From an uncultured Saprospiraceae bacterium (GTDB taxonomy: Bacteria > Bacteroidota > Bacteroidia > Chitinophagales > Saprospiraceae): 64,000 bases of DNA. A model generated the notes under the pieces. That model was not told the DNA's origin. It ran no database searches and saw nothing but the letters and a program-made list of their open reading frames with translations. Location: assembly GCA_937981555.1 (NCBI GenBank), contig CALJOK010000022.1:1-64000 (forward strand). The letters are read 5' to 3'. Numbering within the stretch: position 1 is the first letter of the stretch; each line of letters opens with the position of its first letter. Made by a program: the position numbers and the translations under genes. Shown here piece by piece: positions 62,217-64,000 of the stretch.

Positions 62217-62777
62217 TTATTTTATCAAGGCTTCTTTTGAAATAGCAAGACTAACTCCAATAGTGTAACCCTTCTTTTGCATCGTCCCGATAATTAAAAT
62301 ACTATCTTCTTGATATATGACAGAGGCATTTGCTAATTTATCAACAACTTCAATAGAACCCGTCTTCCAATTAACTTTGATATTTCTTTTATCAATTTTT
62401 CCTTGATTGCCTGTGTGAGGTACATATATTCTAAACTCATTTATGCTATTATTATCATTTCGTTTCGCCTGAGCGTTTGCCTGAATATAATTACCTCTTG
62501 ATGAAATAATATTATTGAGGAATGAAACATCAACCGCTTTAGCTACATCTCCGTCTCTACTAGTAGGTGTCTTTAAAACGGTAAATGATCCAGTCATAAA
62601 ATAGGCTCTTCTATTATTATCTATATCTGATTTGATGGATAATATATCCATGTTAGCGACTAAGTTGACTGGCAGGATAATATTGTTTTTAACAGGTTGG
62701 GTACTATGGTTACTTGCCTGAACACTTAAGGCCATTAAAAGGCATACTGCAGTAATAATGCTTACTAAATTTTTCAT
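62217..62777 (-). CDS. Hypothetical exported protein in the OmpA operon
   Basis: A 186-aa protein with a signal peptide (LVSIITAVCLLMALSVQASN). The mature part is beta-rich: NRRAYFMTGSFTVLKTPTSR, EFRIYVPHTGNQGKIDKRNI, ASVIYQEDSILIIGTMQKKG. No known domain. It begins 24 bases after the stop of the OmpA-family gene in the same direction, so it is the downstream member of that operon and is probably periplasmic or outer-membrane associated. I do not recognise the family. Confidence 0.75.
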   Translation of the reverse strand: MKNLVSIITAVCLLMALSVQASNHSTQPVKNNIILPVNLVANMDILSIKSDIDNNRRAYFMTGSFTVLKTPTSRDGDVAKAVDVSFLNNIISSRGNYIQANAQAKRNDNNSINEFRIYVPHTGNQGKIDKRNIKVNWKTGSIEVVDKLANASVIYQEDSILIIGTMQKKGYTIGVSLAISKEALIK

Positions 62778-62801
62778 GATTTTAAATTTATCTATGGTTA
62801 A

Positions 62802-64000
62802 TTAATGAGGTAATACTAATATTTCAACTCTTCTATTCTTTGATCGATTTTCGTCAGAATCATTTTCTACTAATGGTTTTGATTCTCCCAAACCTTTCTC
62901 TCGCCATTTAAAACTGCTAGAAGGGATTAGTTTTTTTAATTCGGCGGAGACACTTTTAGCTCTAGCTAAGGATAGTTTTTGATTGGTACTATTACTTCCA
63001 ACGTCATCTGTATGTCCCTCTACTAGGACACTTCCGCTTTTCAGAACTTTTATGCTGTTTGCTAATTCTTTTATGGCTTCTTTCCCTGATGATTTAAGTA
63101 CTGATTTACCAGAATCGAAAAGGACTTTGCTATCCAAATTTAAACGCATAGCAGCACCAATCGCAGCAATAGCATCTACATCTGCTCCGGGTTCACCACT
63201 TTTTGTTTTCAGATCTTTAAGACGTACATAATAAAAGAGTTCCCTTTTATTTACAAAAGGTGCAATATCAACTTCGGCTACTCCACCATCAATTTTGCCA
63301 ACATAAATCCAATTTTTTCCATCTTTGGAGATTTCTAAGTCCGTAGGTTCAATTGCTCCCATTTCGAAAATATAAAGGTCGGGTCCATTAACATCGGTTA
63401 ATGCATTATCAGAAAATCGTACTGTTAAATCCCCGCCTAAGCCAAGACTATAGATACCCGAATCATCTCGAACTTCATAACTTATTATTCCATCGGGCTC
63501 ACCCAGAACAAAATCTATATGCTTGGTTTTAAGCTGTGGGTGATATGCCTTAATTACTTTATCGGCAAAGGAAAGTTCGCCCAAGGGCAGATAAACGGCT
63601 TTTTTCTGGTAGCCTATATAGGTTTGTCCAACGTCTTCCCCAAAATAGAGATCTGGGTTGAGTTTTTTAAATTTTTTCATTGCAGCTTTAGACTTTTTTC
63701 TAATACTACGATGGTAAATCCTAACTCTGCCTTTTTGATGTTTAATGGCACGTTGGTATCCCGGACTTGCTTTTAGGCTTCCGGTTTCAATATCCTTTTC
63801 TGTTTTTTCAAGTTTTGCTAATAATTCTCTAGCTTCTTTCTCACTATGCATTTGTCCGGAAAGGAGTTTTAACTTTTCAATTTCCTCTTCTTCATCAGCA
63901 CTCGATTTGAGTTCGTTTTTTCTTTCTACATTTAGCATTACATGACCTGCCTCAGTAAGATCCATTTTCTCCATAACGTTTGTGCCAGCTAAAGAATCTA
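62802..64000 (-). CDS. OmpA-family protein, N-terminus beyond window
   Basis: At least 398 codons; the frame stays open from an internal ATG at 63974 to the window edge (reading DSLAGTNVMEKMDLTE), so the true start and signal peptide lie outside. N-terminal region: coiled/helical, charged (LLSGQMHSEKEARELLAKLE). Middle domain about 120-280 of the visible part: VDFVLGEPDG-type strand (HIDFVLGEPDGIISYEV), GGDLTVRFSDNALTDVNGPD then LYIFEMGAIEPTDLEISKDG, a jelly-roll-like binding domain. C-terminal OmpA peptidoglycan-binding domain: VLFDSGKSVLKSSGKEAIKE, LVEGHTDDVGSNSTNQKLSL, ARAKSV..L and ENRSKNRRVEILV, with the GHTD..G..N..LS..RA..V core intact. It anchors the outer membrane to peptidoglycan. 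Co-transcribed with the 186-aa gene downstream. Confidence 0.9.
   Translation of the reverse strand, partial: DSLAGTNVMEKMDLTEAGHVMLNVERKNELKSSADEEEEIEKLKLLSGQMHSEKEARELLAKLEKTEKDIETGSLKASPGYQRAIKHQKGRVRIYHRSIRKKSKAAMKKFKKLNPDLYFGEDVGQTYIGYQKKAVYLPLGELSFADKVIKAYHPQLKTKHIDFVLGEPDGIISYEVRDDSGIYSLGLGGDLTVRFSDNALTDVNGPDLYIFEMGAIEPTDLEISKDGKNWIYVGKIDGGVAEVDIAPFVNKRELFYYVRLKDLKTKSGEPGADVDAIAAIGAAMRLNLDSKVLFDSGKSVLKSSGKEAIKELANSIKVLKSGSVLVEGHTDDVGSNSTNQKLSLARAKSVSAELKKLIPSSSFKWREKGLGESKPLVENDSDENRSKNRRVEILVLPH

Noticed and set aside
62983-63776. Plus-strand open frames of 82-85 aa opposite the OmpA-family gene
   Set aside because: Antisense to a gene with an intact OmpA signature; no supporting features.

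Overview
The window looks like a chromosomal segment of a marine or soil Bacteroidota bacterium, most likely near Saprospiria (Lewinella/Haliscomenobacter-like). The order is an inference; the phylum is well supported. Evidence for the phylum: many secreted proteins end in type IX secretion (T9SS) sorting domains of type A (FPNP...GIYFLKI style) and type B (gliding-motility C-terminal style, F..NGD/GxND..IFNRWG). There are SprB-like and PKD repeats, lipoproteins with C-S/C-N/C-K lipoboxes, Bacteroidota -7 elements (TAnnTTTG), weak or absent Shine-Dalgarno sequences, low G+C, and no phage, plasmid or rRNA/tRNA genes that I can see.

Layout. 1-2.2 kb: lipoprotein and dispersed fold-back intergenic repeats. 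2.3-5.2 kb: a two-gene operon, an exported FecR-like/TPR protein abutting a CHASE2-like, multi-TM, cytoplasmic TIR protein. This is the most interesting system in the window and is bracketed by 51-bp direct repeats. 5.5-8.6 kb: a 1011-aa T9SS cargo built of near-identical 137-aa modules. 8.6-9.5 kb: a gene-free nested palindrome. 9.5-17.2 kb: an alpha/beta hydrolase-cyclase-AraC fusion, small lipoproteins, a TPR protein, an exported histone-like basic protein and a 21-bp minisatellite open in all six frames. 17.5-28.4 kb: a propeller sensor kinase, an IS66 relic, an LRR-like T9SS cargo and a 1291-aa WG-repeat protein. 28.9-36.9 kb: mostly single metabolic or hydrolytic genes (NrnA-type DHH phosphoesterase, Ntn hydrolase, arylamine N-acetyltransferase, metallophosphoesterase) and lipoproteins. 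37-46 kb: large surface proteins (FG-GAP/SprB, CotH, T9SS type B) and an FKBP isomerase. 46.3-52.1 kb: methyltransferase/MscS pair and an M48 peptidase - barrel - TonB-domain module flanked by duplicated sequence. 52.5-64 kb: L-type lectin, methyltransferase-GNAT pair, esterase, T9SS cargo, a head-to-head junction of two 5'-truncated outer-membrane barrel genes, and an OmpA-family operon that runs off the window.

The recurring theme is envelope and surface biology: exported repeat proteins, adhesion-like cargo, outer-membrane barrels and envelope sensors. Several rearrangement scars (51-bp, 68-bp and roughly 70-bp direct repeats, a truncated-gene junction, an IS66 relic) suggest a locally plastic region. 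No CRISPR array, integron, prophage or complete insertion sequence was seen. All family assignments were made by eye from motifs; no database search was possible.
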